Below, in pieces: positions 1 to 12,682 of a stretch of 64,000 nucleotides of DNA (position 1 is its first letter; every line of letters starts with the position of its first letter). The notes beneath the pieces are model-generated. The model saw nothing but the letters and a program-made list of their open reading frames with translations, was not told where the DNA came from and searched no databases. The DNA is taken from positions 558,001 through 622,000 of the forward strand of contig CM007991.1 in assembly GCA_002189035.1 (NCBI GenBank), read 5' to 3'. This stretch comes from Utricularia gibba (lineage: Eukaryota > Streptophyta > Magnoliopsida > Lamiales > Lentibulariaceae). A program made the position numbers and the translations under genes.

Positions 1-866
1 TTTTTTCCCCTATGAAAACAGTGTACTTGTATGTGAATAAATTCCAGTCCACAGGCAATTGTATTGTGATTTGTGATGTTTGTTTGCCCAACCAAACCAC
101 TGGCCCCAGATCAAAAGTGTGACCCTTGGGAGCTCTTTTATAGGTAAAAAAAAGGACACCGTACATCTCTTGTTTAAGGGGCATTGTATTTGGTAAGTTT
201 TTGGTCATATTTGGACACGTATTGAAAACTATGTTTATTTATATAATAAACATGTTTTTTCATTACACTTTTTATTTGATTATTGAATAAAACTAATAAC
301 GAGCATGCGTCGTTATTAGTTTTTATTTTAGATTTCGGTTGTATTAATAGTGGAAATATTCTTTTACATATTCAATTGATTTTGCAATTTTGATTATACT
401 CTTTATTTTAATTATGAAATTCGATTCTAATAATAACGAGCATGCTTTATTATTGTTACCGAAATTATTGCCGTTTGGTGGTCGTAATTTGAAAATAAAA
501 AAGAAAATAAATTTGAAATTGTGTATGAAGGTGTAATGGGCACGTTCATAAGTGCATGCACTCCCCCTATTTTAATGCCTTTCAATATTCTCCCATTTCA
601 AATTTTCACCCCCCTCCGTACTCCCACTCCGCCGGAGAACTTGATGAGCGCCAGGCTGAGAGTGAAGGGCTTGGCGTCCTGCTTTTACGGTTGCCGTTTT
701 CCGATGGGTGATTTAGTCTGCCTTTTTTGTTTCACGATCTCTAGGTCATGTTTATTGACAGTATGGTTGGCTGTCTTTGGTTTCAGAGGATGAACATGAG
801 ATCCTGCAACGGTCTCCGCCGCGGAATCCGGCCGTAGAAGGCGGCGGTGAAAAGGGAATTGGGAGA
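1..866. other. Upstream intergenic DNA and leader of the first gene
   Basis: AT-rich DNA up to about 500, then a more GC-balanced stretch that is probably promoter and 5' leader of the gene starting at 867. No convincing coding region, RNA gene or repeat was seen. Confidence 0.5.
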
Positions 867-1529
867 ATGGGGAAGCGCAGCTTTAAGGAGCCGAGCCTGG
901 CTGAGGAGGATTACATTGTGTTCAGTTTCCGCGACGACGGGGCGATCGACGTCGTAAATGAAGGCGGTGCATACTCATCCGAAGAACACGGTGAGGACTC
1001 GGAAGCCCCCGCCGCCGAAGCCCCTCCGTCAAAAGTCGAAAGAAAAGTAAGCGATCATTTGTTTCCGGTTTCGCAGTTTTCACTACTCTGATTCTAGACT
1101 TTTGCCTGGTTTTGCAACTTTCACTGCGAAGAATGTCTCCGGGCGTCATCGGATTCCAACCCCCTTCCCCAGATTATTAAGGTTACAACTACCTGTCTCA
1201 ACACACTCCTCAGACCAATTAGTTATTGATTTTCTGAAGATCTAAGACACAGAAAAGCCCACTTTCAGGGGAGCATGCGCAAGGAGGTGGATGATGAAAA
1301 TGGGAGCAAAGTTGAGTCGTTCGAGTCATGTGATTCCACCCCCTCAGACACCACCAGCACAAGCTCTTTTGCCTTCCCAGTGTGAGTCTTCTCCCCGGTT
1401 TTCCAGAAAACAAAACAAGAGCCCACTTGTGATAATAACCTCGTGCCTGTGCGCAGATTGGGGCCGGAGTGGATCGGAAGTCCTGTTCAAATGCCGAGGC
1501 GAGACCAAGGGCCGGCAACAACAGGGTAG
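867..1529 (+). CDS. Small plant-specific protein with a C-terminal FAFPVLGPEW motif
   Basis: Three exons: 867-1046, 1269-1381 and 1457-1529. Donors are GTAAGC and GTGAGT, acceptors TTTCAG and GCGCAG, and phases agree (0, then 2). The product is 121 residues. The N-terminus MGKRSFKEP is followed by an acidic EEDYIVFSFRDDG segment, a low-complexity acidic/Ser middle, and the C-terminal block SSFAFPVLGPEWIGSPVQMP, which is split by intron 2 and rejoins exactly in frame. I recall this C-terminal block from plant proteins often labelled 18S pre-ribosomal assembly gar2-related, but the function is unknown. The start at 867 was chosen because it is the first ATG in the frame and fits the conserved N-terminus. 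No transmembrane segment or signal peptide is seen. Confidence 0.7.
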
Positions 1530-2928
1530 TTGTTGCCCTGCCTGCTACTCTTAGACTGCTACTACTATATCTTTATACAGATACACAAAAAGTTTCTTCC
1601 CCACAGAACAGATTATATACCTTGATTACTGCTAATGACATGCATCCTTTTCGCTCTGCTTCCCTTTACATTGCACAATAACCTCGTCCTGCGTGATCGT
1701 TAACATCAAAACTACACTAGAATCAGCATGTAGAGTGTGAGGGCTCCGCCGCCGATGCTTTTTCCGGTAGTGTAGGAGGAGATCGGAAGTAGCCAAGGGT
1801 CCTTGAGAAGAGATTCAAGGAGGAGATGATTGATGCTCAGACAGAAAACAACGTTTTCTGTTACTATTTGGTGGTCACCGGTGTCCCAACTGGCCAGGTC
1901 AATCCTCCCATTGTTACAGTTATTTAAACCGGCGAGCGGTTAAAAGATTGGATGGGGCCCGCATGGCTAATTGGCACCGAGTTTTTAATAATTGATTTTA
2001 ATAATAATATTTTTATTAATATTTGATAATAAAATTATATCTGAAGTGTTTTTGGAGAAGCAGAGACTATTCTAAAGTAAACTGTAAATTATATCTAATA
2101 GCCAAAAATATTTTAAAATCATCAATTAATTTATTTTTATTAAATTAAAATAGATACTAATTTTTAGGAGTAAATATAATTAAAAATGAATGAAATTGAA
2201 TATTAATTCAATTTATTATAAATTAAAATTGATAAGATGGGGGCGGCTCCCACAGTGGGCCATAAACAGAGCCGAATGTTGAGTTGCTCAGAGGGCTATC
2301 TCAGTCTGGCCGGTCCGGCTCGTCGTAACCAATCAGAACTCGGCAGCTCAGCTCAAGCCGGTGAGGGTGGGCCCCACCACAAGTGGATCCATACAAACGT
2401 CAATCAGATTTCAGAATCCCACTGTTGAAATTGAGTGAGCGTGAGAACAATCATCCACCAGTGTGCGGCGCGTGCGTGCGTGCTTCATAAATTTAGCTTA
2501 TTTTTTAAAAAATATCAATCATAGCAATAACACTAATTTTTAGTAAAATAATTACATATAATTATATTTATTTAACATGATTTTCTATAACATTTAATGA
2601 ATTAATTATGAATTCATATCAATTTTATCAATAATAAATATTTAATTTCTAAACAAGACTAAAACCAGTGTTTTTGGAAGGTAATATTTTTTATGACAAG
2701 ATTTAATTGATTTCCGAAAAAGAACTGCGAGAACTCGTTGTGATTGGTCAGATTAAGAGGAGCAGGGGCAAAGTAGTCATTTCAGGCCCCACGAACGCAC
2801 ACAAACTACTACTGAGTGGAGGACGAGCGACGACGGACAAGAAAACCAAAACAGCGACGTGGAGACAGGAGTCATATACTTGTCTTGAAAGAAAATAATG
2901 TACAAAGAAATCAACTAAAAAATTGCAA
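1530..2928. other. Intergenic DNA between two convergent genes
   Basis: Contains the probable 3' UTR of the small upstream gene and, on the other side, that of the minus-strand Dof gene. The middle is AT-rich (about 1980-2235 and 2490-2700). Nothing else is recognisable. Confidence 0.5.
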
Positions 2929-3768
2929 TTAGGGAAGGAAATCAAGCGAAGGGGGATCGCTGCTGTATGTCCATTGATGATGACTCCAGTACGCAGTCGC
3001 TGCCGTTAGATCGATCAGCGCCCCCTCCTCCTCCACTCCGCCGCCGCTCATCCACTCCGTCGTCACGCGGCAGACGTCCTGGTTCATCCCTCCCTTGAGC
3101 TCGCGTCTCCCGAACGCGTCCGCGCAAAACGACGCCGCTTGGCTTTCTAGGCCTGCCGCTATGGGTGGTGGAATCAAGTTTTCTGAGCCGGTGATCACCG
3201 GCTGGGGGATGTGGCGTTCCGCGGTGGAGGGAGCCACCAGCGGCGGATGAGCATTGAAGCTGAAGAACTGGGAATCGGAGTAGCAAGTGTTACGATTGTT
3301 ATTAGTATCGTTATTGTTATACGAAACCGCGTCGGAGGAAACAGGGGACGTATAGGTGGCGGATTCGGTTGCGGTCTTGACCGCTGGGGGCTCGGAGGGA
3401 AGAACGGCGAAGGATCGGGTGTGAGCCTTTGAGATTATACGGCCTTTCATGTCCCCCGATTTGTGACTACCCCGCTTGTTCTTCCGGAAACCGCCCCCGA
3501 CGGGGACGTCGCGGAGGACGCCCCCCTTGGTCCAATACCGGCGGCAGCTCTTGCAGAAATGGCGCGGCTGGGAGAGGTTGTAATTGTTGTAGTAGCAGAA
3601 TTTGGTATTGACCGAGTCGCACCGTGGACACTTGAGCGCCGCCGACTGCTGCACATGGCTCTGAGGAGGGCGCGTCCGCCGATCTCGCCCGAAAAACCTC
3701 CCCCCGTCCCCGTCGCCTACTCCCCTGCCCACACCCGCCGCCTGTTGGGCGATATCTTGCAGCGGCAT
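2929..3768 (-). CDS. Dof-type zinc-finger transcription factor
   Basis: Single-exon gene of 279 residues. The Dof domain (about residues 49-99) begins with CPRC and carries the C-x2-C-x21-C-x2-C zinc ligands (CPRC and CKSC), with the invariant [21 protein letters not shown] and VPVGGG segments and a basic end, RKNKR. Dof factors bind AAAG-core sites and act in the nucleus. The start [12 protein letters not shown] at 3768 is preferred over an in-frame ATG 50 codons upstream, because that extension looks like leader and Dof proteins commonly start shortly before the domain. Outside the Dof domain the protein is Ser/Thr/Asn-rich, with an aromatic C-terminal tail (YWSHHQW). The subfamily member was not assigned. 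Confidence 0.93.
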   Translation of the reverse strand: MPLQDIAQQAAGVGRGVGDGDGGRFFGRDRRTRPPQSHVQQSAALKCPRCDSVNTKFCYYNNYNLSQPRHFCKSCRRYWTKGGVLRDVPVGGGFRKNKRGSHKSGDMKGRIISKAHTRSFAVLPSEPPAVKTATESATYTSPVSSDAVSYNNNDTNNNRNTCYSDSQFFSFNAHPPLVAPSTAERHIPQPVITGSENLIPPPIAAGLESQAASFCADAFGRRELKGGMNQDVCRVTTEWMSGGGVEEEGALIDLTAATAYWSHHQWTYSSDPPSLDFLP

Positions 3769-6700
3769 TCCCTCCCCCAAAGAATAAAAAAGAAATTCGG
3801 TTTCCCAAGGAACTCTGAAACTCCTCGGGGGAGTCGGAGTGGAAGTGGAGTTTCCCCAAAGGAAGATCTCTCTTCGCTTCTCTCTGACAAACAAATCTCC
3901 CCCACCGAATCTTCTCATCCATTATTTCTACATCTCCATGATTCAACCATCGCCGTGACTCCTAGTCAAAGACCTAAATACCCTTGACCGGGATTCCCTT
4001 CTGGTGAGGCTCCTCGTGTACCCAAAAAGAAAAAAAAAGGATTTATTTACTTATGCACAGGACGAGTGCTGACGCAAGAGGAGAGGAGGGAGGGAACATG
4101 GGCAAGGGGTACAAAGGTAAATGTCTTCAGCCGACCTTCCAATAAAGAAACACAGAAGCCAGTTGAAGGGTCGCTGTCCGTGGGAGGGGGAAATACCGGG
4201 TTTGCCCTCGGGGGTCCATTTGATACATATGTATAATATTTTCTTTTTAATATAATAAAGTGGTGGGCGTGCCCCGACGGGATCCACAGCTTTCATCGTC
4301 CCCACGAATGCCGACGAGTTTTCACGGCGGGGCGCCCGACATGATCGCCGACTTCTCCGCCGATCTCTCCCTCTCCCGTCCCCTCACCTCGTCTTATCAT
4401 TTGTTTCCGCATTAATTTACTGATAATAAAATAAGATGAGCCAACTGCCAAGGTGTCATTATTTGTTTAAAATCTATTCTATTTTTCAAACAAAAATTTT
4501 AAAATTTATCAAAAAATATTGTAATAATATCACAAATCTAAAAATCATACTATTTCGAAGCTCGTTATATGTCGATCACATTGAGACATTAAAGACAAAT
4601 CAAAACTTTGGGAGTCAAAATATTGTCTTATGTTAACATTCAATTATGACATAAATTGATTAGGATGATAAGAATGATGCGATTTAGAATTCTTATTTTA
4701 AAGACCGATAAGATAATATGCATTGCTTTAAAGGTGTTCGGATCTATCGAAGGTCCTAAAACAAAACAATTTTTATTTAAAGATGTAGAATCTCAAAAAG
4801 TGTTCTTAAAAATTTTTAAAATTCATTTTTATTTTTTAAAAGTAAAAATAATTTTGTTTTAGAATACTTTTAATTGTAAAAATAATTCTATCAAAAACAC
4901 TTTTAAAATTATAATTATAAATTTATTTTTGGAAAGTAAAGAATTGATTACTTTTACTTTTTAAAATTATTTTTAAAAAATAAAAACAGATTTCAAAAAT
5001 TTTCCAAAACGGTACTTCAATTTCAATTTTATAAGAAGTATTTATAAAAAAAAACTACTTTAGATAAGTGAAATCAAGTAGATCTTAAAAATAAATCATG
5101 AGTGAAATTTGAAAAAAAATGCAAAAGAAGTTTATTTTGAAATTAAATAATAATACGAAGAAATGGAGTTGGTACTTGGGAGGGACAGAGCACATTGTTT
5201 GGGCGATGGGGTTGGTGATCGACGGGTAATTGTCCACATCCCTATGCCATGTTCGTGCAGGCAATCCGCCGATCCTTGGCCTGGTTGCATCGCTCCACGC
5301 CATAGCTCCAGAAGAAAGGAAGAACAGAATCTCCTCTAAAAGGTGTACGGCGCTCATCCTTTTCATGGGGATAAAAAGGGAACCATTGTCGACTCAACAA
5401 GGAGGGAGCTCATGTCGGTGCTGCTCTGTGCGCAAGTGGTAGCACATGAAAGAAAAGAGGTATTCTAAGGTGTTACTAAGGCGTGAGTACTACTTCAAAT
5501 ATTTCGTATTTACAATTCGTTTGTAATAAACGTTTTTGACGTAGATGTATGTTGATCTTATGATGCTATAATAACTATTATAGTTGCAAACTCTTCGAAT
5601 CTTATTACATTAATTTAATATTTAAAGATAACAAATACACTAATTAAGGGAAGAGAAGGGCAGACATCCTTACCTTTGAAACTAGGAGTTTTTAGGTGGG
5701 AGGAATTGGAATTTGGACAAAATTCTCCCCAGATGGTGTGACTCGGCCCATTTGCCGTCTCATCATGAACCACACACAACTCGACGACCGCTCGCCAGCC
5801 CGTTGTGATGCGTGCCAGGCCCGGCCCGGCCCGATCTCAGGCAGATAGCGTGGTACCATCCTGCACGTCCGCCGCGTCTGAGAGGAAAGAGGAGTTCCCA
5901 TGATGCATGCACCATGGGTTCGCGCGGTTGGGAATCGGAATCGGAATCGGATTTAGCGAATTAGTTTCAATGGATCTCATCGATAAACGATTGGCGGGAT
6001 CCCGAGAGAGGGAGGACGAATGATGACTTGGGATGGGGCTTGGGCATTTAATTACTCTGCGCGGATGGACCCGATCGCCACATGCTCCACTCAGACATTG
6101 CGCCCCTTTGAACGCCCAGCTGGCTCGACATTCGACTGCATCAGCATCATCCCCGCCGCCTGCACTCCCTCCTTACCTCATACATACTCCTACCACTCCA
6201 CAAATACAAAGTTGTAATGTAATACCTATCATCCAATCCAATTTCACGATATTGTTTACTTCAAATATTCAATTTTTACGATTTTATGTTCTTTCGTTTC
6301 TTAAAAATACTTCATGTAAAATTAGAAAAAATCTTTATATATAAATTGTTTAAAAATACTCCACTCATAACTATTGTGATATTCATTTAAATTCTTTATA
6401 CACCTCATTGGGTGGCGACGAAATTGTGGTTAAAAAGACAATTTTATAGTGAATTGTCGATAATGGAAATTAGATTAAATTTAAAAGATGAAGTATTTTG
6501 AATAAAAAATTATTTATATAAGCGATTCACAATTTTTTGATAATTTAAAATACTAGTAAATAATTCATTATAAAATGGTATTATTTCACTAACTTAACTC
6601 TCTTGAGAATCAATGACTACGGATCGAGATGTGAGAACGTATTAGTATTTCGAATTGGTAAGTGATCAATTTGTTTATTCAGTTTTGTATGATATTTGAA

Positions 6701-7551
6701 GTTTTTATATTATTAAAAGTAAAAAAAAATTATTTACTGATAAAAAAGTAATTAAACTCTCTTGATTATTAGAAATTGAATATATACCCATATTTTATTA
6801 AATAAACGATTGATTGTTAATAATTTATAGTAAGTCGCTTCATGGAATAATTAAAGGGTAAAAATAAAAGATGGTTGTGCATTAAATGTTGACGAGGGAG
6901 AACATGGTGATAAGATGGACCTTCCTGCAGAGGATCTGGTCCACCTATCGATCTCCGTTGATCTGAAAATGGGTCCGGGGGACTCGGCAGCACCTCCTCA
7001 TTCATGACAACCATTTTTCTCTTCTCTTCTCCTCGCTTCTGCTTCCATCCCTCCTTGTCTTCCCCTTCCTTTGCCTGGCTATTGCGAACCGCATTGCCTC
7101 TCTTTTCTCTCCCTTCTCCTCCGCGTTTCTCAACTTCCCGTCTGGGGGCGTATCGTTTTCTGCACCGGGTGCTTTCATTTTTCCGTGATTCATCCGAGAT
7201 CTCTGTCGCTGATGCTTATCGGTTCCTATTCTTGAATGCTTGTATAGTATTTTATTCAGGGATTGCTCAAGTTTAAGACTTTCTTTCTCTTCCTGCGATT
7301 TGAGGAAATTGTGCGCGTGCCCGGTGTGGATCAATCTCCTTGGATCTTCGCGAATCTTGGGTGCGGGTGGATTTGGAGTTTGCATATATTTCGATTCTTG
7401 CAATCGTTCGCGCGTTCCAGGGTTTAAGTCTGTAATGGGGTTCTCGTAGAATCCCGGCACAAGTCGTTAATTTTTGTGGTGGGAAGGATATGGGTTTCGG
7501 TTGGTATGCGCAGAATAACGAGACATAGAGAAGGGGACCAAGAGGGGCGTA
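3769..7551. other. Long intergenic region (Dof promoter to GT106 leader)
   Basis: Starts with the promoter and leader of the minus-strand Dof gene and ends with a pyrimidine-rich stretch (from about 7010) that looks like the 5' leader of the next plus-strand gene. In between are AT-rich blocks and a GC-richer patch (about 5650-6180), where I see no coherent coding region. Open frames of 60-150 codons here lack family resemblance and splice logic. Confidence 0.5.
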
Positions 7552-9724
7552 ATGGGCTTGAAACCGGCAGCGTTTGGGAAGGAAAGATTGGAGAAGCTGA
7601 GGGGCAGCGGAGTGGTTTCACGCTCGGGAGTGAAGCTATGGATGATAAGAGCCACGACTTCGGTTTTGCTATGGACATGCGTTGTCCAGTTGACGGCATT
7701 GAGTGATACTTGGGGTTCTCGCGTCTTAAGGGGTTGGCCATCTTGTTTTCTGCAAGAATCCGCTGCAGTTGCTTTAGATGTTCGGTCATCGCGTGAGGTT
7801 TCTGTTAGAAGTCTTCCTCCCAAGAGTGAGAACTTCTTCTCCACGCTACGCATGATTAGTCTTCTTCCTGTATTGGGAAATTTTCATTGCATCAGTTGGT
7901 TCCCAACTTTTCCATCGTTTGTTTGGTTTTAGGAAATAGACGTCGTCTGCAATATCACGTGATCGGTTTTCTCTCTAAATTTATTTTAATCATTGTTTCT
8001 CGAAGTGGTATATGGTTCAATACGTTGTTCTTCACTGCCTGGGTTTTGTGGATTATTAAAATTTGGTTCTTGAGCCATGTCTTGTAGACAAATGGGTTTA
8101 TTCCAACATCTGATCTAAATTTTTGCGCCTGCAGGGGTATATAGGAACAATGGTTATCTGATGGTTTCGTGCAATGGAGGTTTGAATCAAATGCGAGCTG
8201 CGGTATGTCATTTTGGCAATGGATGTTCAGTTCATTGTTACGTTAGCGTGTAGATTCTTCATTTCTGAAATGGTTGTTGCACTTTTTTTCTCTACAGATA
8301 TGTGACATGGTGGCAATAGCTAGAAACCTAAATGTCACTTTGATCGTTCCTGACCTTGATAAGGCATCTTTTTGGAATGATCCAAGGTTTTGTCTTAAGC
8401 CTTTGTTTGTTCAGGATTTTGTCAAAATATTTTGTCTTATGAATGCAATCTCTGAAATTACTGCAGTGAGTTTGAACACATCTTTGATGTTGATCACTTT
8501 ATAACGTCCTTAAGAGATGAAGTTCGAATCCTCAAGGAGTTGCCTTCACGTGTCAAGAGACGCGTGGAGCTGGGGATGATCTATACAATGGCACCGATCA
8601 GTTGGTCTGATATCTCTTACTATCAGAATCAGGTAAGGAAAAGCTCACTTATCTCTGATGGTTGCTTGTGGATGCATAATCCAATTTCGTTGTGTGCAGA
8701 TTCTTCCTCTGATTCAGAAATATAAAGTTGTCCATCTCAACCGAACCGATGCTCGCCTTGCTAACAATGATCAGCCATTGGATATTCAAAGGCTTCGTTG
8801 TCGAGTGAATTTTAGTAGTTTGAAGTTTACTCCACAGATAGAAGAATTGGGTAGGAAAGTTATCAGAATACTGAAGCAAAATGGTCCTTTTTTAGTTCTC
8901 CATCTCAGATATGAAATGGACATGCTGGCATTTTCGGGGTGTACTCAGGGCTGCAACAGAGGGGAAGTGGAAGAACTAACAAGAATGAGGTAAGATTGTC
9001 TTGTATAAACTCACAACTTTACTTTTTTTTTTCCTTACTAATGTGCTGTTCCTTTCAAGATATGCTTACCCCTGGTGGAAGGAGAAGATAATCGATTCTG
9101 ACATGAAAAGGAAAGAAGGTCTATGCCCATTGACACCGGAAGAAACTGCACTCACTTTGCGTGCACTGAACATTGATCCAAATATTCAGATTTACATAGC
9201 TGCTGGAGAAATATATGGTGGGATGAGGAGGCTATCGAGTCTTATAGCATCCTATAGGAATACAGTAAGTTGACAGCAGAGAAAATGTTGCCTGAGTTTG
9301 TTGAAGTTCTGTAGCTGAAATGTGTCTGGTTTTGGCAGGTGAGAAAGGAAACACTATTAGCTCCTTCAGACCTTAGAGTCTTTCAGAACCACTCATCCCA
9401 AATGGCAGCTCTTGACTATCTTGTTTCTCTGGAGAGCGATATTTTTGTTCCAACATATGATGGCAACATGGCCAAAGTTGTAGAAGGACATCGCAGGTAT
9501 GTTTTTGCAAGAAAATTGTTTTCCTGTTTACCCTGTCAACATCATGTATCCATTTTGGTGTCATGCTCAGATATCTTGGATACAAGAAAACGATTTTGCT
9601 TGACAGAAGACTGCTAGTTGAATTGATAGACAAGTACAAATCAGGTTTGCTGAGTTGGGATGAGTTCTCTGCTGAGGTTAGACGTGTTCATGGGGACGAA
9701 TGGGAAACTCCACGAAACGTGTAG
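7552..9724 (+). CDS. GT106 O-fucosyltransferase-family protein, RG-I rhamnosyltransferase (RRT) type, frameshifted near its C-terminus
   Basis: Eight exons: 7552-7825, 8135-8202, 8298-8386, 8467-8632, 8700-8989, 9060-9264, 9339-9496 and 9571-9724, all GT-AG and phase-consistent, giving 467 residues. Near residues 30-50 is a hydrophobic segment fitting a type II Golgi anchor. The catalytic region includes [51 protein letters not shown] and [11 protein letters not shown]. This pattern matches the plant GT106 clade containing the RRT enzymes, which transfer rhamnose to rhamnogalacturonan I in the Golgi; the exact substrate is inferred. The last exon reads [11 protein letters not shown] and stops at 9722. 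The conserved ending ([10 protein letters not shown]) follows at 9742-9771 in another frame that stays open to a stop at 9814-9816. One missing base near 9697-9698 explains this. Confidence 0.88.
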
Positions 9725-9816
9725 TGATTCCAGATCGGCCAAAAGAAGAAGACTACTTCTATGCTAACCCGGTTGAATGTTTGCCATTACAAAGCAGCAG
9801 CAGCAGCAGCATCTGA

Positions 9817-11701
9817 ATTATCTTCTGTTGTCATTCCAACTGAAGAAAACCAGAAGCGTCTTGGCGATGAGTGGAACTCTCCACTCTCTTCCTGAAGATA
9901 GCCAGGTTTTGCGCCATGAAGATCCAACCTTCGGTTTACAGGAGCACAAGGTTAGTTAAATCCCGGATTGAAATGTTCTCTCCATGCCTACTTATCCAAA
10001 TGAATAATGCAATACAATTCACGTATAGAATTTGCCTCTGAAATCATCTCCTTCTCCCCAAGAGAATATGCCAACGTACCTTATGTGTTCATGATCTATC
10101 CTCGTTTTCTAGTCAACCATTTGTGTCAAGTGTTTGATGGGTTGGTAGCCCTCGTAATGATACAACATGGGAAGCAAAACCGTTGATGAGCAGATCCATG
10201 GATCGCTGAGGAAAAATGGTTGAATCTTGTTTCTCTCCCTTCAGTAACAGATTTACAACAATCTTCAACGAAAAGGTTCCTCCTTTTTTTTCCATATCTC
10301 TTACCTGGTAACACTGAACGGGGTACTAACTTGAACCATCATGAATTAGAGAGTTGAAACCTTAAAGCGCGTTGGAAAACGGTAAACCTGTCCAAATCCA
10401 TGTTTAAAATGAATGTAATGGGACAGCAGTTCTGTCCAAACAAGGAAGAACTGGAATTGCTCAAATTCATGCAGTAAAAGTCCTCTAGTCTTAATAGGAT
10501 TACATGGGGTTGCTGTAAACCTGTGAATCAATTGAGAAGCTGATGAGAGTTTTGATCCTTTTTATACAAAAGGAAGAAAGTGAAAGAGTAAGGCTTGTTC
10601 AGTGATATGATTTATGATGATGAGGTAAAGATTCATTTCCCTTTCTCACACCACCATTAATGATGAAGTAAACCCTCAGTAGTATGATTGGTTTTCACAA
10701 TGAAAATGGTTCGTCATATATCCAATTCAGGGCCTCCAGCACTGAAATTTTTGCAGATCGGACAGACTCCTCATTTTTGAGGCGAACAGAATTCCTTGGG
10801 ATTCATGATTAAATGTTGGATGCATCTCAATCAGGCGAGAAGGTTGTTTGTCTCCAGGATGCCTTCCTTTATTGCTCACTATTTTCCGAATCATCTGATC
10901 ATTTGAATAGAGAGTTGCTGGAGTGTCAAAAAACTATAAAGCTGTCATAATTCGAACTGTGATAGTCCTGGAAGAAGAGATGCACTTGCTTCTGATTTGT
11001 TGATGCTTATCTTGTGTCCTTTCTTCTCTCTCAGAGAAGTAGCTAGTTTGGTGCCGGGAGTTCAAGAATAGCATGATGCTATAATTCTGTTGACCCTTCT
11101 TTAACTACAGATCCTCGTGAAACCATAGTAATCAGCCACCTCTCACATAATGCTTCATTATTCTCACAAGCGAATTATTTTCTACCCATGTCTAGTGAAT
11201 GTGTACATTTTATTATGATAGACTCTGGAGCCTCTAATCCAATTATTTCGTCAATGTTCCGAGGCAGCAGCCAGTGGAGGTTACTACACAGCAATGTCTG
11301 CAGCAGATGAAATAGTATCAGAGAATCTTACCTTACCTGGTTCAGTCTGAGTTGTCACAGGTGAAACCTCTGAGTATCTCCTGCTTATAGTGGTTGAATA
11401 CTGACAGCCATTCCTTTACTGAAGCTACTATTCTTTGAGCTTTCATTTTGATGCAAGTTTTAAAGTCCAGAAGCTGCTACTGCAGGAAAACTCAACCTGC
11501 AGAAGCTTTATGAGTACATTGGCTTCAATGTCAAGGGGGAGATATGCCGAGTCCGTGTTTGATTTGCTGATGCTTCAGTTAAAAACTTAATAAACTAGAC
11601 ACTATGGATTCACCGGAGTGCTAATATTTCTTACTCCCAATGAGGAAATCGGTAAGAAACACACTGAAGTATTGCTGGTATACAAATTGCAGGGTACGGA
11701 T
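9817..11701. other. GT106 3' region and intergenic DNA with a possible decayed retroelement
   Basis: The first few hundred bases are probably GT106 3' UTR. Around 11218-11260 the plus strand reads IDSGASNPIIS, similar to the Copia protease entry motif. At 11531-11544 is a purine run like a Copia polypurine tract. No long open frame or LTR pair supports a complete element, so this remains a weak suggestion. Confidence 0.3.
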
Positions 11702-12682
11702 TCACCGGAGCGCACCAGTCTGACTACTACTGATCTTGTGGTTCTTGCCGGTAAGCAGTTGTGTGAATTCTTGATCCGTAGTCTTGAGCATCGACGGCAA
11801 TGGAACGAAGACTCCGCTCTCCGATACGGCAGCGTGCCGCGGCTTGATTCTTTTCTCTAAGCTGAACGCAAAGTACTGAGGAAACTCCTTCAGCTCCTCC
11901 AACTCGCCCCGTATCTGCTCCACGAAGTACTCAAACTTGGGTTTGAAATTATTCTCTATGCTGAAGGTGAACAGTCCCGGGCACCGGAGCACCATCCCCA
12001 CGGCCTCCATCCTCGAAAATCCAATGCTAACGAGATAATCAAGCTTCGGAATCAACGTCTTTTCGACGCTGGAGACGAGTAAAATGGGATCCCGGTAAGC
12101 CAAAGCGTGCAGGTCTTTGAACCCCAGTCTCTGGAGGAAGCACAAGGCAGGCTTCAATTGGTCTCTGGCGCTGGAAATGAGGAGCCTGGGGCATTTGTTG
12201 ACTACCCTTCTGAGATCGTGATCCGGGACCTTGAGTTCATGGTGAAGGAAATCAAAAACAGGGGCGAGGTCGGATTTGATGTCCGACGTCAGGATTTTGG
12301 GGCACATTCCCAATACCTTGGGCATGTCTTTTGAGTGAAGGCCTTTGGATTGGAGAAAGATGAGAATGTGATGGATGGATTGGAGCGATGCGGAGTGAAG
12401 CATCGGGTTCTGGGAGAGAGCGCGGCCGGAATCGACTCCCATTATTTCGAGGCAGAGGATTTTTTCTTTGAATTGGAGCGAGATGTTTGAGTGGAGAGTG
12501 GTCTGTTGGTAGAGAGGATTTTTGAGAAGAAGACTCCTGGGTTTCGCTGCGATCCTGCTGAAGCTGCCGTTGTCCAATTCTTCAAGAGACCGGGAGCCTT
12601 TCAGCGTTGCAGCCGCGGCGGCGGAGGTAGCAGCCGTCATGATTTTGGGTCCGGCGAACGTCTCGTTCTGCACCCGAGCCAT
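11702..12682 (-). CDS. mTERF family organellar transcription factor (MTEF1-like)
   Basis: Intronless gene of 326 residues. After an Ala-rich N-terminus (about 1-60) that could be a plastid or mitochondrial targeting peptide, the protein consists of tandem mTERF motifs of about 30 residues with the typical Leu/Pro pattern: LGMCPKILTSDI, VNKCPRLLISS, AYRDPILLVSS, LRCPGLFTFSI and EFPQYFAFSL. Such proteins bind organellar nucleic acids and affect transcription or RNA processing. The closest remembered relatives are the roughly 300-residue MTEF1-type proteins, usually predicted plastid-targeted. It ends in a Ser/Thr-rich tail at 11702. The single exon fits the family. Confidence 0.9.
   Translation of the reverse strand: MARVQNETFAGPKIMTAATSAAAAATLKGSRSLEELDNGSFSRIAAKPRSLLLKNPLYQQTTLHSNISLQFKEKILCLEIMGVDSGRALSQNPMLHSASLQSIHHILIFLQSKGLHSKDMPKVLGMCPKILTSDIKSDLAPVFDFLHHELKVPDHDLRRVVNKCPRLLISSARDQLKPALCFLQRLGFKDLHALAYRDPILLVSSVEKTLIPKLDYLVSIGFSRMEAVGMVLRCPGLFTFSIENNFKPKFEYFVEQIRGELEELKEFPQYFAFSLEKRIKPRHAAVSESGVFVPLPSMLKTTDQEFTQLLTGKNHKISSSQTGALR

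Noticed and set aside
3463-3987. 174-codon plus-strand open frame opposite the Dof gene
   Set aside because: It is the GC-rich antisense of the Dof domain and has no independent family resemblance.
5085-6344. Several open frames of 65-103 codons in the 5.1-6.3 kb region
   Set aside because: No motif, splice context or resemblance; composition looks like non-coding DNA.
7002-7460. 152-codon minus-strand open frame before the GT106 gene
   Set aside because: It lies in the probable leader and promoter, has a low-complexity Arg/Lys/Glu composition, and shows no domain.
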